Positions 27,007 to 35,245 of a stretch of DNA of 64,000 nucleotides are shown here, in pieces. Source of the DNA: UBA3076 sp964646435 (GTDB lineage Bacteria; Desulfobacterota; Dissulfuribacteria; Dissulfuribacterales; UBA3076); assembly GCA_964646435.1 (NCBI GenBank), contig CAZYEJ010000003.1:1-64000 (forward strand), given 5' to 3'. Each line of letters starts with the position of its first letter. The first letter of the stretch is position 1. The notes under the pieces are model-generated. The model had not been told where the DNA came from, made no database searches, and saw only the letters and a program-made list of their open reading frames with translations. The translations under genes were made by a program, and so were the position numbers.

Positions 27007-27776
27007 CACCAAATTTTCCAAGGAGCGTTTCCTGATACCCATAATTTTTCCAAATAGTTCTTGTCCCTGAGCGTGTCCATTGGATACCAGAAACCCTTGT
27101 GGGGGAAAGCTGAAAGCTGGTCGTCCCTGACGAGACCTTTCATTGGCTCGTGTTCCCACATAACATCATCGCCATTAATGTAATCCAAGACCTTTGGAGA
27201 CAGCACAAAAAAGCCGCCATTAATCCACCCGCCATCGCCTTCCGGTTTTTCTTCAAAGGCCCTGACGTTCCATCCCTCATTAAAGGACAACACCCCGTAT
27301 CTTGTCGGCGGTAAAACGGCTGTTACAGTAGCCAGTTTATTGCGCTCCCTGTGAAAGGCTATCAGGTCAGAGAGGTTTACATTGCTGACTCCATCACCAT
27401 ATGTAAAACAAAAATCTTCATCACCCAAAAATGAATGAATCCTTTTTAGCCGCCCTCCTGTTCCGACATTGTAACCTGTGTCAATTAATGTAACCTTCCA
27501 GGGTTCCGAATTGCATTGTTGCGTTTCCATTGTGTTTTTCGACATATCAAAGGTTATGTCTGATGTGTGCAAGTAGTAATTAGCAAAATATTCTTTAATA
27601 ATATATCCCTTATAGCCACAGCAAATAATGAACTCATTAAGGCCATGAGCAGAATATATCTTCATGATATGCCAAAGAATCGGCTTGCCGCCGATTTCTA
27701 CCATAGGTTTTGGTTTTATTTGGGTTTCTTCTGAAAGCCTAGTACCATAACCTCCTGCCAATATAACGACCTTCAT
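27006..27776 (-). CDS. rfbF: Glucose-1-phosphate cytidylyltransferase
   Basis: The N-terminus KVVILAGGYGTRLSEETQIK followed by PKPMVEIGGKPILWHIM is the nucleotidyltransferase signature in its RfbF form. FTYGDGVSNVNL supplies the metal-binding aspartate, and FEEKPEGDGGWINGGFFVLS binds the sugar phosphate. It makes CDP-glucose from CTP and glucose-1-phosphate, the first step of the CDP-deoxyhexose pathway. The 256 residues match the family exactly. It is translationally coupled to rfbG by a one-base stop/start overlap and heads the run rfbF-rfbG-C-methyltransferase-epimerase. Confidence 0.95.
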   Translation of the reverse strand: MKVVILAGGYGTRLSEETQIKPKPMVEIGGKPILWHIMKIYSAHGLNEFIICCGYKGYIIKEYFANYYLHTSDITFDMSKNTMETQQCNSEPWKVTLIDTGYNVGTGGRLKRIHSFLGDEDFCFTYGDGVSNVNLSDLIAFHRERNKLATVTAVLPPTRYGVLSFNEGWNVRAFEEKPEGDGGWINGGFFVLSPKVLDYINGDDVMWEHEPMKGLVRDDQLSAFPHKGFWYPMDTLRDKNYLEKLWVSGNAPWKIW

Positions 27777-27795
27777 TTAAAAACCTCCGGATCTG

Positions 27796-29157
27796 TCAAA
27801 TAGAAGAAAAAACCTTTAATAACGACTCGTCCAATAGACTCCAAATTGACTCACCCATAAACACCATTGCCGCAATCAGTAAAATACATCCCGCGCATAT
27901 CATCCAGAAAATGGCGTTGTTGCGCACTCTCAAATGCCATGGCACATGTTCTTCAAGAGCTTCTTCTTTCTGAATCTCAGATGGGCCTGTATCTATATTA
28001 TTCCCTTCGCATGTATCTGACAATTCCGCAGTCAATTGCTCAATGCGCTGTAAAAAGCCCTCCCGTTCCCCGGTCATTTGCTTGATCACAGCACGCTGTT
28101 CTTCAAGCAAGTTAACAAGGTGTTCCTCACTGGAACCCACCTCAGGGGACTTATGGACATCACCGCTTAACAGACGTTCATTTACTAGTCTGCTCAAGGT
28201 CAACAGACTGCTCTGTAAATCTCGAACCTGTGACTCCAGAACCCTCAACCCCTCGACATCCAGCGATTCGCCTGCAGCGGTGATGGCAGAAACATTCTCC
28301 TCAAATTCAGGTGCTGGAATCGTGGCAGTTGATAATGCTGAAAAACCGCTCTCTTCCTGGCTTTTGACAGCCTCTTCCACCATGGCTCCTGTAATGACGC
28401 TTACTTCGTCAGCATAGGCGTAAACCAGACACGCGTCACATAACAGGTTAATCAGACGGGGAGTACCCTGGGTATGCCGGAAAATAACCTCCATGGCATC
28501 TTCGGTAAAGATGTTCCGGGTATTTGCTTCTCCTAACGCAACCTCAAGGCGGTGCTGAATATAGAGTTTTGTTTCTTTTTCTGCTAAAGGAGCCAGATGA
28601 TAGTGGACGGCAATGCGTTGGGCCAACTGTACCATACGGGGGTGAGACAATTTATGGCGCAATTCGGGTTGTCCCACCAGGACGATCTGCAATAAATAAT
28701 CCTTCGCGGTCTGCAGATTTGATAAGAGCCTGATCTCTTCCAGAGTTTCAATGCTCAGGTTCTGGGCCTCATCCACTATCAAGACCACTCTGTAGTCCTG
28801 GGCATAATGATCGATCAGGAAAGTGTTCAGACGGTCCAACTTTTCGGTCCGGCCAAGTCCCGCCGGGTCTTGGTCAAATTCCTGAAGCACGAGACTCAGA
28901 AACTCCTCCGGTCCCACTGTAGAATTAAAAATCGAGGCCACTTCTGTCTGATTATCAAGGCGTTGAAGCAATGCCTTGATAAGGGTCGTCTTTCCCGTGC
29001 CGATCTCGCCACTGATAACAATAAACCCCGCTCTATGGAGAAGACCGTATTCGAGGTGAACCAGGGCCAGACGGTGCTGGCGACTCATATAAAGATATGC
29101 CGGATCGGGAAGAATTGTGAAGGGCTTCTCGCGAAACCCAAAAAAGGCTTCATACAT
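27796..29157 (-). CDS. ExeA-like AAA ATPase of the PEP-CTERM-type EPS locus
   Basis: The first 270 residues are a GspA/ExeA-like AAA ATPase: MYEAFFGFREKPFTILPDP is the family start, VISGEIGTGKTTLIKAL Walker A, VVLIVDEAQNLSIETLEE Walker B, QIVLVGQPEL sensor 1, and GTPRLINLLCDACL. A Glu-rich linker with coiled-coil character (residues about 300-385) and one transmembrane helix near the C-terminus (IFWMICAGCILLIAAMVFMG) follow. ATPases of this group sit next to the BY-kinase and Wzz in exosortase-associated loci, as here. The exact role is unknown; remodelling of the export complex is proposed. Confidence 0.85.
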   Translation of the reverse strand: MYEAFFGFREKPFTILPDPAYLYMSRQHRLALVHLEYGLLHRAGFIVISGEIGTGKTTLIKALLQRLDNQTEVASIFNSTVGPEEFLSLVLQEFDQDPAGLGRTEKLDRLNTFLIDHYAQDYRVVLIVDEAQNLSIETLEEIRLLSNLQTAKDYLLQIVLVGQPELRHKLSHPRMVQLAQRIAVHYHLAPLAEKETKLYIQHRLEVALGEANTRNIFTEDAMEVIFRHTQGTPRLINLLCDACLVYAYADEVSVITGAMVEEAVKSQEESGFSALSTATIPAPEFEENVSAITAAGESLDVEGLRVLESQVRDLQSSLLTLSRLVNERLLSGDVHKSPEVGSSEEHLVNLLEEQRAVIKQMTGEREGFLQRIEQLTAELSDTCEGNNIDTGPSEIQKEEALEEHVPWHLRVRNNAIFWMICAGCILLIAAMVFMGESIWSLLDESLLKVFSSI

Positions 29158-29177
29158 GGTAAGTGCTTAGGTGTTTA

Positions 29178-29268
29178 GGCTGAAGGTGGAAGGTGGAAGC
29201 ATATCAATTATCTCGCAACGCTCGAATTAAACCATTCAAGACCTTCTCCACCTTCAGCCTTCAGCCTG
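29178..29268. repeat. 91-bp element with 7-nt-period inverted arms
   Basis: The left arm is ggctgaa, ggtggaa, ggtggaa; the right arm (29243-29268) is its approximate complement, ending CCTTCAGCCTTCAGCCTG. It occupies almost the whole spacer between the ATPase and kinase genes. It could fold into a long hairpin in the mRNA. Confidence 0.75.
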
Positions 29269-29271
29269 TTC

Positions 29272-30081
29272 TTATTGATAATATTTCTCATAGCCCCGCC
29301 ATTCAGCAAACTCGCTACGCACCCCATTCAATACGGTTCCCAGAATATGGCGATCACGCAAGAGTTCAAGCGATCTTTTCAGGTCTTCCTCTTTTGTCTC
29401 TTGACTGCGGACTACTATAATGACGCCATCCGCAAAACGAGACAGATACAAAGCATCTGAAAAACCGAGTAGGGGTGGGCTGTCAAATATTATATAACGA
29501 TCAGGATAACGCCCCTTGACTTCTCGCACGAAACTGTGCATAGCCGGGGTATTCAGGAAATCCGAAGGATACTGTTCAGATTTGCCGGCAGGCAGCAGTG
29601 TCAAGCGAGGCATGCCGGGATTAACCAACAACTCAGATAAAGGCACTCCCCTGGTAAGGTGCTCGTAGAGCCCTGGTTCCTGAGACAATCCAAAGTAACT
29701 ATGCACAGCGGGCCGGCGCAAGTCCGTGTCAATAAGCAATACTGTGCGGGTTTTCTCGCGGGCCAGGCTGACAGCAAGATTGACTGCCGTGAAAGTCTTT
29801 CCTTCGCCCTGCCCAGGACTGGCAACCAGTATGGAATTACTGCCGTCCCTGGACAAGGCCTCTAAAACTCGTACGCGAAGCAGATTATATTGCTCAATTA
29901 TGGCAGGTGAAATGGATGAAGTCAGTACGCCGCTCTTTCTGAGGACCGCTTCACTCACCTTTTCGACCCGAGTCTGAGTATACTCTGAATCCGTGAGTTT
30001 TTGCCGGGTCTCAACAACACTGGCCCCCTTGTCATCACGGTCCTGTTTGGCCCGCTTCAAGGCCTTTTCCAGCCTGCTCAT
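29272..30081 (-). CDS. CpsD/CapB-type tyrosine autokinase (BY-kinase)
   Basis: The 269-residue protein has the bacterial tyrosine kinase Walker set: A at LVASPGQGEGKTFTAVNLAV, A' at TVLLIDTDLRRPAVHSYFGL, B at RYIIFDSPPLLGFSD. A short C-terminal tyrosine cluster (EWRGYEKYYQ) probably serves for autophosphorylation. The preceding loop PGLYEHLTRGVPLSELL is typical for the exosortase-locus subfamily. It has no membrane helix and should be activated by the cytoplasmic tail of the Wzz protein, whose gene overlaps it by four bases (ATGA). It regulates chain length and export by cycles of phosphorylation. Confidence 0.92.
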   Translation of the reverse strand: MSRLEKALKRAKQDRDDKGASVVETRQKLTDSEYTQTRVEKVSEAVLRKSGVLTSSISPAIIEQYNLLRVRVLEALSRDGSNSILVASPGQGEGKTFTAVNLAVSLAREKTRTVLLIDTDLRRPAVHSYFGLSQEPGLYEHLTRGVPLSELLVNPGMPRLTLLPAGKSEQYPSDFLNTPAMHSFVREVKGRYPDRYIIFDSPPLLGFSDALYLSRFADGVIIVVRSQETKEEDLKRSLELLRDRHILGTVLNGVRSEFAEWRGYEKYYQ

Positions 30082-31724
30082 GGCCCTTTACCTCTCTTCA
30101 TTTTTGACTGCATCTTTGACTGTTCTTGCACATCGGGAATAGCCGCTATTACAGGGGCACCTGTGATCCGTTTGACATCCCTCACAGTCCTGATACTCAT
30201 GTCAGTGAATTCCCGAACAGCCCCCAGACCTGCCCCTGCGCCCAGACCCAGAATAAAACCTATCAGGACAATGGCCATTCGATTCGGTTTGATGGGCCTT
30301 TCCGGCAACTGGGATGGATCCACAACTGTGAATTTCTCTCCAACTTGACTCTCTTCCAGGCCTTCGGCCTGACGCGCCTCCATAAATTTTGCCGAGGTCT
30401 CCTTATATTTTGTTTGAGCAGAACTGTAATCCCGGACCAAATCCTGATACTCCTGCTCCACCTGAGGCATCTTCTCCAGTCGTTTGACATATTGCTGCCA
30501 CTTATCATCCAACTCTTTGCGCTGAGTCTGCAGTGATTCCATCTCTATCTCCGTGCGCTTGATTTGAGTCTGGAGATTGATATATGCCGGATTGGTGGGT
30601 CCACTGTCAGCAGGATCAGCACTGCCGGCTTCATCGGCTTGACTCTTCGCCAAGGCAATCTTAATATCGGAAATTTTCTGCTTCAGACGCAGCACATCCG
30701 GATGCTTGCCTGTGGTATGGTCGCGCAAATTCTCCAACCGGATTTCTTTATCATTCAGCATTTCCTCTAGATTCCTGCGCTTATTATACACACTCACCGT
30801 CTTTTCCAATTCTTCAATCTCGCGGCGTATCTTAATGACGTCCGGATGCTTGGGTGAAAGACCGGCCTCCAGGGAAATGGCCTGGCTTCGGAGAAGCTTT
30901 AACCGGTCGCGAGGCTCCCATACCTGGCCACCCGTTAACAGGACATTGGGTGAAATCGTTGCCAACTGTCCCTCCAGATAGACCTTGCGATCCTCCAGGG
31001 CCAGCATTTTGGCTTCAATGCCTTCGATCTGCCGACGAACCTGCCGCTCAGTTTCAAGATTCAGCCGCATCAACTCAGGCAACTCAGTCAGATGTCCCTC
31101 CTTGAAGCGGGCGATCTTTTCTTCCAATAAACGGGTCGTGTCGCGATAATCCTCCAGTTGCTGCTCCAATATATTTGTTGTAGTTCTGGCCAGGTTCTCG
31201 CGAAGGCTTTTGTTGTATTCCAAAAACAATGAGGTCAAGCGATTTGTGACCTGAACGACCTTTTCAGGATCGGTGCCCTCATAGGACACGGTAAAGGCCA
31301 CATTTACCTCAACTTGCCGCTCTGTACGCCGACTGGGAACCATGGCGCTTACCATTTCCACCAAGATATCTTCGCGCATTTTACTCAGAATGTTCTCCAC
31401 CGGATCGTTGCCCTGGAGATCAGGATAGAGTTGAAAGTCCTTAATGATCTGTTCCAGGGTCTGCCTGCTCAGGATCTGCTCAGTTATGGTCTTGATACGT
31501 TCTTCGGCATAGCCGGTAACAGTGGTACGAATCAGGTCTTCCGGGACCTGCTGAGCTTCAATCAGAATCGTGGCCTTTGACTGATATATGGCAGGTAACA
31601 GGTAGGCTACCACTGATGCAATGCAAAGAATCACCAGCCATGGCACGACGATAAACCACTTACGCCTCCGCAAAAAGACCATATAGTCTTGTAATGTCTG
31701 AGGCCCGCGATCTGGTTCGGTCAT
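30078..31724 (-). CDS. Wzz-type polysaccharide co-polymerase (PEP-CTERM locus type)
   Basis: The 548-residue protein starts with a cytoplasmic segment QDYMVFLRRRKWFIVVPWLV leading into TM1. It has a long periplasmic coiled-coil region (residues about 70-470, with LEEKIARFKEGHLTELPELM and EIEELEKTVSVYNKRRNLEE), the proline-rich VVDPSQLPERPIKPNRM before TM2 (AIVLIGFILGLGAGAGLGAV), and a short cytoplasmic tail. This is the extended PCP-2a form found in exosortase-associated EPS loci. It controls polymer length and bridges the kinase and the outer-membrane exporter. It is directly coupled to the kinase gene. Confidence 0.92.
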   Translation of the reverse strand: MTEPDRGPQTLQDYMVFLRRRKWFIVVPWLVILCIASVVAYLLPAIYQSKATILIEAQQVPEDLIRTTVTGYAEERIKTITEQILSRQTLEQIIKDFQLYPDLQGNDPVENILSKMREDILVEMVSAMVPSRRTERQVEVNVAFTVSYEGTDPEKVVQVTNRLTSLFLEYNKSLRENLARTTTNILEQQLEDYRDTTRLLEEKIARFKEGHLTELPELMRLNLETERQVRRQIEGIEAKMLALEDRKVYLEGQLATISPNVLLTGGQVWEPRDRLKLLRSQAISLEAGLSPKHPDVIKIRREIEELEKTVSVYNKRRNLEEMLNDKEIRLENLRDHTTGKHPDVLRLKQKISDIKIALAKSQADEAGSADPADSGPTNPAYINLQTQIKRTEIEMESLQTQRKELDDKWQQYVKRLEKMPQVEQEYQDLVRDYSSAQTKYKETSAKFMEARQAEGLEESQVGEKFTVVDPSQLPERPIKPNRMAIVLIGFILGLGAGAGLGAVREFTDMSIRTVRDVKRITGAPVIAAIPDVQEQSKMQSKMKRGKGP

Positions 31725-31759
31725 ATTGTCTCCTAAAATATGTCACCATCACGAGTTAT

Positions 31760-32986
31760 TTACCAATCTTCTAATCGAGAATAAAAATTCAGGGAAATCC
31801 AGACTAACTTCCTTCTGGTATCTCGATCGACCCTCTGGTCATCCAGAAATCTGTGTTGATAATATATTCCAATATTGGCATGCTCAGTCAAACGATAGAC
31901 AAGACCCGGACGAATATCAACTGTCCAGTAATCCTCGTTATCCTCATCGCCCTGAGACCTCACATCCGTGTAACTTGCGTTACCGGTGAGACGCATTCGC
32001 TCGCTCAGCCGGTACATCCCTTTCAAGGTCACACGGTCGCGATCTACTGTTTCACCAATTCCGCTTGGATAAACGTCCTTCACGTAACCCGCCCGCCAGT
32101 TCCCTCTTTCCAATTTACCGTATGCCTCTACAGAGACCAAAAAACCTGTCTCATTAGAAGTCCCCTCGATATCGTCTTTTATATTGGAGTAATATATTCC
32201 GGCACCGGCTCGGAGATTAAGCTTCTCGGAAAAAGCACGGTCAATGCCGCACATCAAGTTATATGAATCCGTCTCGCCATCATCAAAATCCGCATTGGAA
32301 AACGAGGGTTTCACATATACATAGGTGCGGTCATCAGCCAGCAAATAATTGTACTTAAGGGAGATTCCGGCCTCCCGGTGGTCCTCATTTTCATATTCAT
32401 ATATTCCGTAACCAATATCTCCTTCGTAGTTGACTTTGCGAAAAGGAAGGGCCATTTCCCATGATGAACGCTCAGTGGCCTGCCAATGCATGGAGGGATT
32501 AAGTCTATATTCTTTACGATCATCACGCCAGAGCCTAAGGCCTTCCTCGGACAACTCGCTGTCCTGGGTCGTATCCTTGCGATAGCTACCATCAAAGGAC
32601 AGTGTCACTGTGGGCCTTACCCGACTTGAGGCCTTCAGACGATAGTACTGATCCAGGGTATCAAGGTCACTATGGGTATCAAATTTCTGGCCCAGCAATT
32701 GGGCGCTTAAACTAAAATCGTTCTGATCAGTCCTTCTTCGCCATTTAAGCTCAGGACGTATCTCATAAATCCAGTCATGCTCTTCATAGCTACTGGAAAA
32801 ATTGATATTGTCGTCATATTTCAGTCTTGCATCCACACGGGAATTCCACGTCACTTCTGCCGCCTCTGTGGCCGAAAACCATACCCCCGCCAACAAACTT
32901 ATAATAAAGGACAAATATGTTCCCAAACGCAATAACTTCACGACGCCATCCCTCGACTTTCTGTTTCGTGTCCACCAAATAGACAC
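31760..32986 (-). CDS. Outer-membrane beta-barrel protein of the EPS locus
   Basis: A signal peptide (LLRLGTYLSFIISLLAGVWF, cleavage probably after TEAAE) precedes about 360 residues. These show alternating amphipathic strands rich in Tyr, Trp and charged residues (NSRVDARLKYDDNINFSSSY, LSFDGSYRKDTTQDSELSEE, YLADDRTYVYVKPSFSNADF), and the chain ends in the barrel-closing LVWISLNFYSRLEDW. The family is the outer-membrane protein that accompanies Wza, Wzz and the BY-kinase in PEP-CTERM-type EPS clusters. It may form the outer-membrane pore or assist it. Eight bases separate it from the upstream export gene. Confidence 0.83.
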   Translation of the reverse strand: MSIWWTRNRKSRDGVVKLLRLGTYLSFIISLLAGVWFSATEAAEVTWNSRVDARLKYDDNINFSSSYEEHDWIYEIRPELKWRRRTDQNDFSLSAQLLGQKFDTHSDLDTLDQYYRLKASSRVRPTVTLSFDGSYRKDTTQDSELSEEGLRLWRDDRKEYRLNPSMHWQATERSSWEMALPFRKVNYEGDIGYGIYEYENEDHREAGISLKYNYLLADDRTYVYVKPSFSNADFDDGETDSYNLMCGIDRAFSEKLNLRAGAGIYYSNIKDDIEGTSNETGFLVSVEAYGKLERGNWRAGYVKDVYPSGIGETVDRDRVTLKGMYRLSERMRLTGNASYTDVRSQGDEDNEDYWTVDIRPGLVYRLTEHANIGIYYQHRFLDDQRVDRDTRRKLVWISLNFYSRLEDW

Positions 32987-32994
32987 TATTTCTG

Positions 32995-33564
32995 TTACAT
33001 TACGACTACCACATCGCCGCTCTGCAACATAATGTTCTGTTCGAGATGCTTCCCCTTGGCAACGTCGCTATAGTCAAACCGTATCCTCGACTGACCGTCA
33101 GGCCCCTGTCTCAATATGGAAATCTTACCAAGGTTGGCAAATGGATTTGTACCGCCTGCCAGGCTCAGGGCCTGCATAACATTAATGAGCTCCGGGAGCA
33201 TAAAGACCCCCGGCTCGTGTACCTTGCCAATCACATAGACCTTGTAACTCTTTATCTCAAGGGGAAGAACAGCAATCGTAGGTGACGGGATGTACTCCTC
33301 AAGACGCTTCACTATTTCCTGCTGAATCTCTACCAGCGTCTTTCCGCCGGCCTCTATCTGTCCAACAAGGGGAAAGCTTAGATACCCATCTGGCTGAACA
33401 ATAACTTGTTTTGTGAGCTCAAGGTCTTTCCATACGGAAATCTCCAAGACATCTCCCGGACCAAGGACAAAAGACGGGACGTCTCCAGCGCAAACGGGCG
33501 ACGACACAACTGCCATAAATAATAGAACAGCAAACAATCTCAAAGAACATCTCTCCATAATCAT
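32995..33564 (-). CDS. Wza-like polysaccharide export protein (short type)
   Basis: The 189-residue protein has an N-terminal signal (LRLFAVLLFMAVVSSPVCAG; a Cys at the likely cleavage site leaves open a lipoprotein). A Poly_export domain follows (PSFVLGPGDVLEISVWKDLE, VQPDGYLSFPLVGQIEAGGK, LEEYIPSPTIAVLPL), then an SLBB-like domain (SYKVYVIGKVHEPGVFMLPE to LQSGDVVVVM). It lacks the long C-terminal part of E. coli Wza, as is usual in exosortase-associated loci. It should form the periplasmic/outer-membrane channel ring. It is the first gene of the five-gene export operon running leftward to 27796. Confidence 0.9.
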   Translation of the reverse strand: MIMERCSLRLFAVLLFMAVVSSPVCAGDVPSFVLGPGDVLEISVWKDLELTKQVIVQPDGYLSFPLVGQIEAGGKTLVEIQQEIVKRLEEYIPSPTIAVLPLEIKSYKVYVIGKVHEPGVFMLPELINVMQALSLAGGTNPFANLGKISILRQGPDGQSRIRFDYSDVAKGKHLEQNIMLQSGDVVVVM

Positions 33565-33821
33565 TGCACCCCTCCGAAATTCTTTTCAATAGCCAAATCC
33601 GGCTCCACAGCTCCAGAACATTCTCTTGCTTGAATATCCAACATTTTTAGTAACTTCTCAATAAGTCCGGACAAATCATGTTTTGCGACTATCCAATAGA
33701 TTCCGGCTTTCGCCGGAATGACAGACGCTTACACCCAATCGTTATTCCCGCGACGGGCGAGCTACCGCCATTCGGGTGAAAATTCCCTCACTAGAACTTA
33801 AATTAAGCGATTAGCCTATTC
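33565..33821. other. Intergenic stretch with a REP-like palindrome
   Basis: Non-coding leader of the export operon. It includes the palindrome ATTCCGGCTTTCGCCGGAAT (33700-33719), a dispersed repeat type known in many proteobacterial genomes. A promoter for the operon should lie here, but I cannot point to convincing boxes. Confidence 0.55.
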
Positions 33822-33920
33822 AGGCTGAAGACTGAAGGCTGAAGGCTGAAGACTTTTAGGGACGAAACTTAGGGCATTTGATCGTTACGAGATGGTTGAA
33901 ATACTTCAGCCTTCAGCCTA
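33822..33920. repeat. 99-bp element with 7-nt-period inverted arms
   Basis: The left arm consists of ggctgaa, gactgaa, ggctgaa, ggctgaa; the right arm (33904-33919) is CTTCAGCCTTCAGCCT. The layout is the same as at 29178-29268, with the same heptad. It lies between the EPS export operon and the HNH gene. Confidence 0.78.
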
Positions 33921-33962
33921 TCCACCTAAATAATTATTTTTATTTTACCATATTTCTTGCTC

Positions 33963-34286
33963 TCACGAAACCTTTTGTGCCCTGTGTAAATTGATATATT
34001 CTTCCCACTCCATGAGCAGCAGATATTTCTTCTTGTTGTTGCACTCCCTGCAGGCCGGAACCAAGTTGCCTTTAACGCTTTTTCCTCCACGAATCAAAGG
34101 AACCACATGATCCATTGTGAGATTAGAAGGCCCCACGCGCCCCCCACAGTAGAAGCAAACACCTTTAGCACATTTCTGGTGCCACCATCTACTGCGCCTG
34201 AGTTCTCTGGCCTTGGATTTCTCCTTCTTTATATCCTCTTCGGCCACAAATGCCGAAAAAAGAACTGTTTCTTTGACTTTGTTCAT
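33963..34286 (-). CDS. HNH endonuclease domain protein
   Basis: The 107-residue protein has a compact HNH module: CFYCGGRV (first zinc Cys pair), LTMDHVVPLIRGGKSVKGNL (His and Asn of the active site) and VPACRECNNKKK (second Cys pair). The N-terminal helix region is highly charged (EEDIKKEKSKARELRRSRWW), probably for DNA contact. Small HNH proteins of this type act in mobile elements, defence or repair; nothing in this sequence decides between them. It is transcribed divergently from the KptA-like gene, 146 bp away. It looks intact. Confidence 0.8.
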   Translation of the reverse strand: MNKVKETVLFSAFVAEEDIKKEKSKARELRRSRWWHQKCAKGVCFYCGGRVGPSNLTMDHVVPLIRGGKSVKGNLVPACRECNNKKKYLLLMEWEEYINLHRAQKVS

Positions 34287-34432
34287 GATTTTACATAAAA
34301 CAAATGAAAAGCCTCTTTGTGTTTATTTTATGCAATATAAATACCCGTTCTCTTCAAAATGGGAAAGTGTCTGGCGTTGCATTAACTTAATTATTACAAT
34401 CTAAGTTGAGCGATCAATGTAAAAAGGGAATC

Positions 34433-35245
34433 ATGGATAGGCAAGAGTTAAAACGGCTGGAAAAGATACTTTTTGCCATGCTGGGCCGGCAGCCAGATGC
34501 CTTTGGCATAGTATTGGATGAAGGCGGCTGGATTTCTATCAAAGAGCTTCATAAAGCACTTATGAAAGAGGCAGGGTTTTCCCATATTACCAAGAGGGGT
34601 CTTACACAGCTCTTCTCCCTTTACAGACCGGAAAAATTCGAATGGCAAGAAAATTATGTCAGGGTGAGACTGGAATTGCAGAGCCCTGATCTTACCATAT
34701 ACAATGAAGCTACACCTCCGGAATTGCTTTACGTCAGCATAAGACCAAAGGCCCATGCACATGTGATTGCTCGTGGACTACAATCAAGCAATAACAATAA
34801 GAGGATTGTATTATCCACAGAAAAGGAAATGGCTTTAAAAATCGGAGGGCGCAGAGACAGGGACCCTATTATAGTGGAAATAACGGCTCTTAAGAGTAGT
34901 AAGGCGGGTGTAGTTTTCAGAAAGGCCGGCAAGCTTCTGTACCTTGTTGAAGGCCTGGATCCTCAATGGATGAATATACCACCGCTCCCCCCTGTTCGGG
35001 AGAAGGACAAACACAAAGAACCTAAATCCGGCGAAGCCAGGCCTGTCGGCAAAAAAATCCCAAAGGGCATTGCCCCGCGACCTGAGCAGATAGGGGCCTT
35101 TGTGCTCCGCGACACGCCTTCACACATAGTGTCCTCCGGGCTTGACAAAATAAAAAAGAACAAAAAATCCCGAGACCGCGACCCTGAATGGAAAAAGGCC
35201 AGACGCAGGAGAAAGAGGACTGCAAAAAACAGAATACCCACATGA
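34433..35245 (+). CDS. Divergent KptA/Tpt1-fold protein with basic C-terminal tail
   Basis: Residues about 1-175 follow RNA 2'-phosphotransferase (KptA/Tpt1) order: a winged-helix part (MLGRQPDAFGIVLDEGGWIS, KRGLTQLFSLYRPEKFEWQE), then PPELLYVSIRPKAHAHVIAR, KRIVLSTEKEMALKIGGRRD and KLLYLVEGLDPQWM. Several catalytic positions differ from the canonical enzyme: the LRHKP segment is LGRQP, LYHGT is LYVSI, and the QGHS motif is absent. The last 75 residues are Lys/Arg-rich (KKNKKSRDRDPEWKKARRRR), suggesting nucleic-acid binding. I use the ATG at 34433 (AAAAAGGGA upstream) rather than the TTG at 34406. Enzyme activity is uncertain. Its stop overlaps the next gene's ATG as ATGA. Confidence 0.68.
   Translation: MDRQELKRLEKILFAMLGRQPDAFGIVLDEGGWISIKELHKALMKEAGFSHITKRGLTQLFSLYRPEKFEWQENYVRVRLELQSPDLTIYNEATPPELLYVSIRPKAHAHVIARGLQSSNNNKRIVLSTEKEMALKIGGRRDRDPIIVEITALKSSKAGVVFRKAGKLLYLVEGLDPQWMNIPPLPPVREKDKHKEPKSGEARPVGKKIPKGIAPRPEQIGAFVLRDTPSHIVSSGLDKIKKNKKSRDRDPEWKKARRRRKRTAKNRIPT

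Noticed and set aside
27796..33564. Exosortase/PEP-CTERM target proteins
   Set aside because: No protein in the window ends in a PEP motif plus helix plus basic tail, and no exosortase gene is present.
34811..34825. Perfect DnaA box word TTATCCACA
   Set aside because: A single occurrence inside the KptA-like coding region, with no cluster around it; expected by chance.
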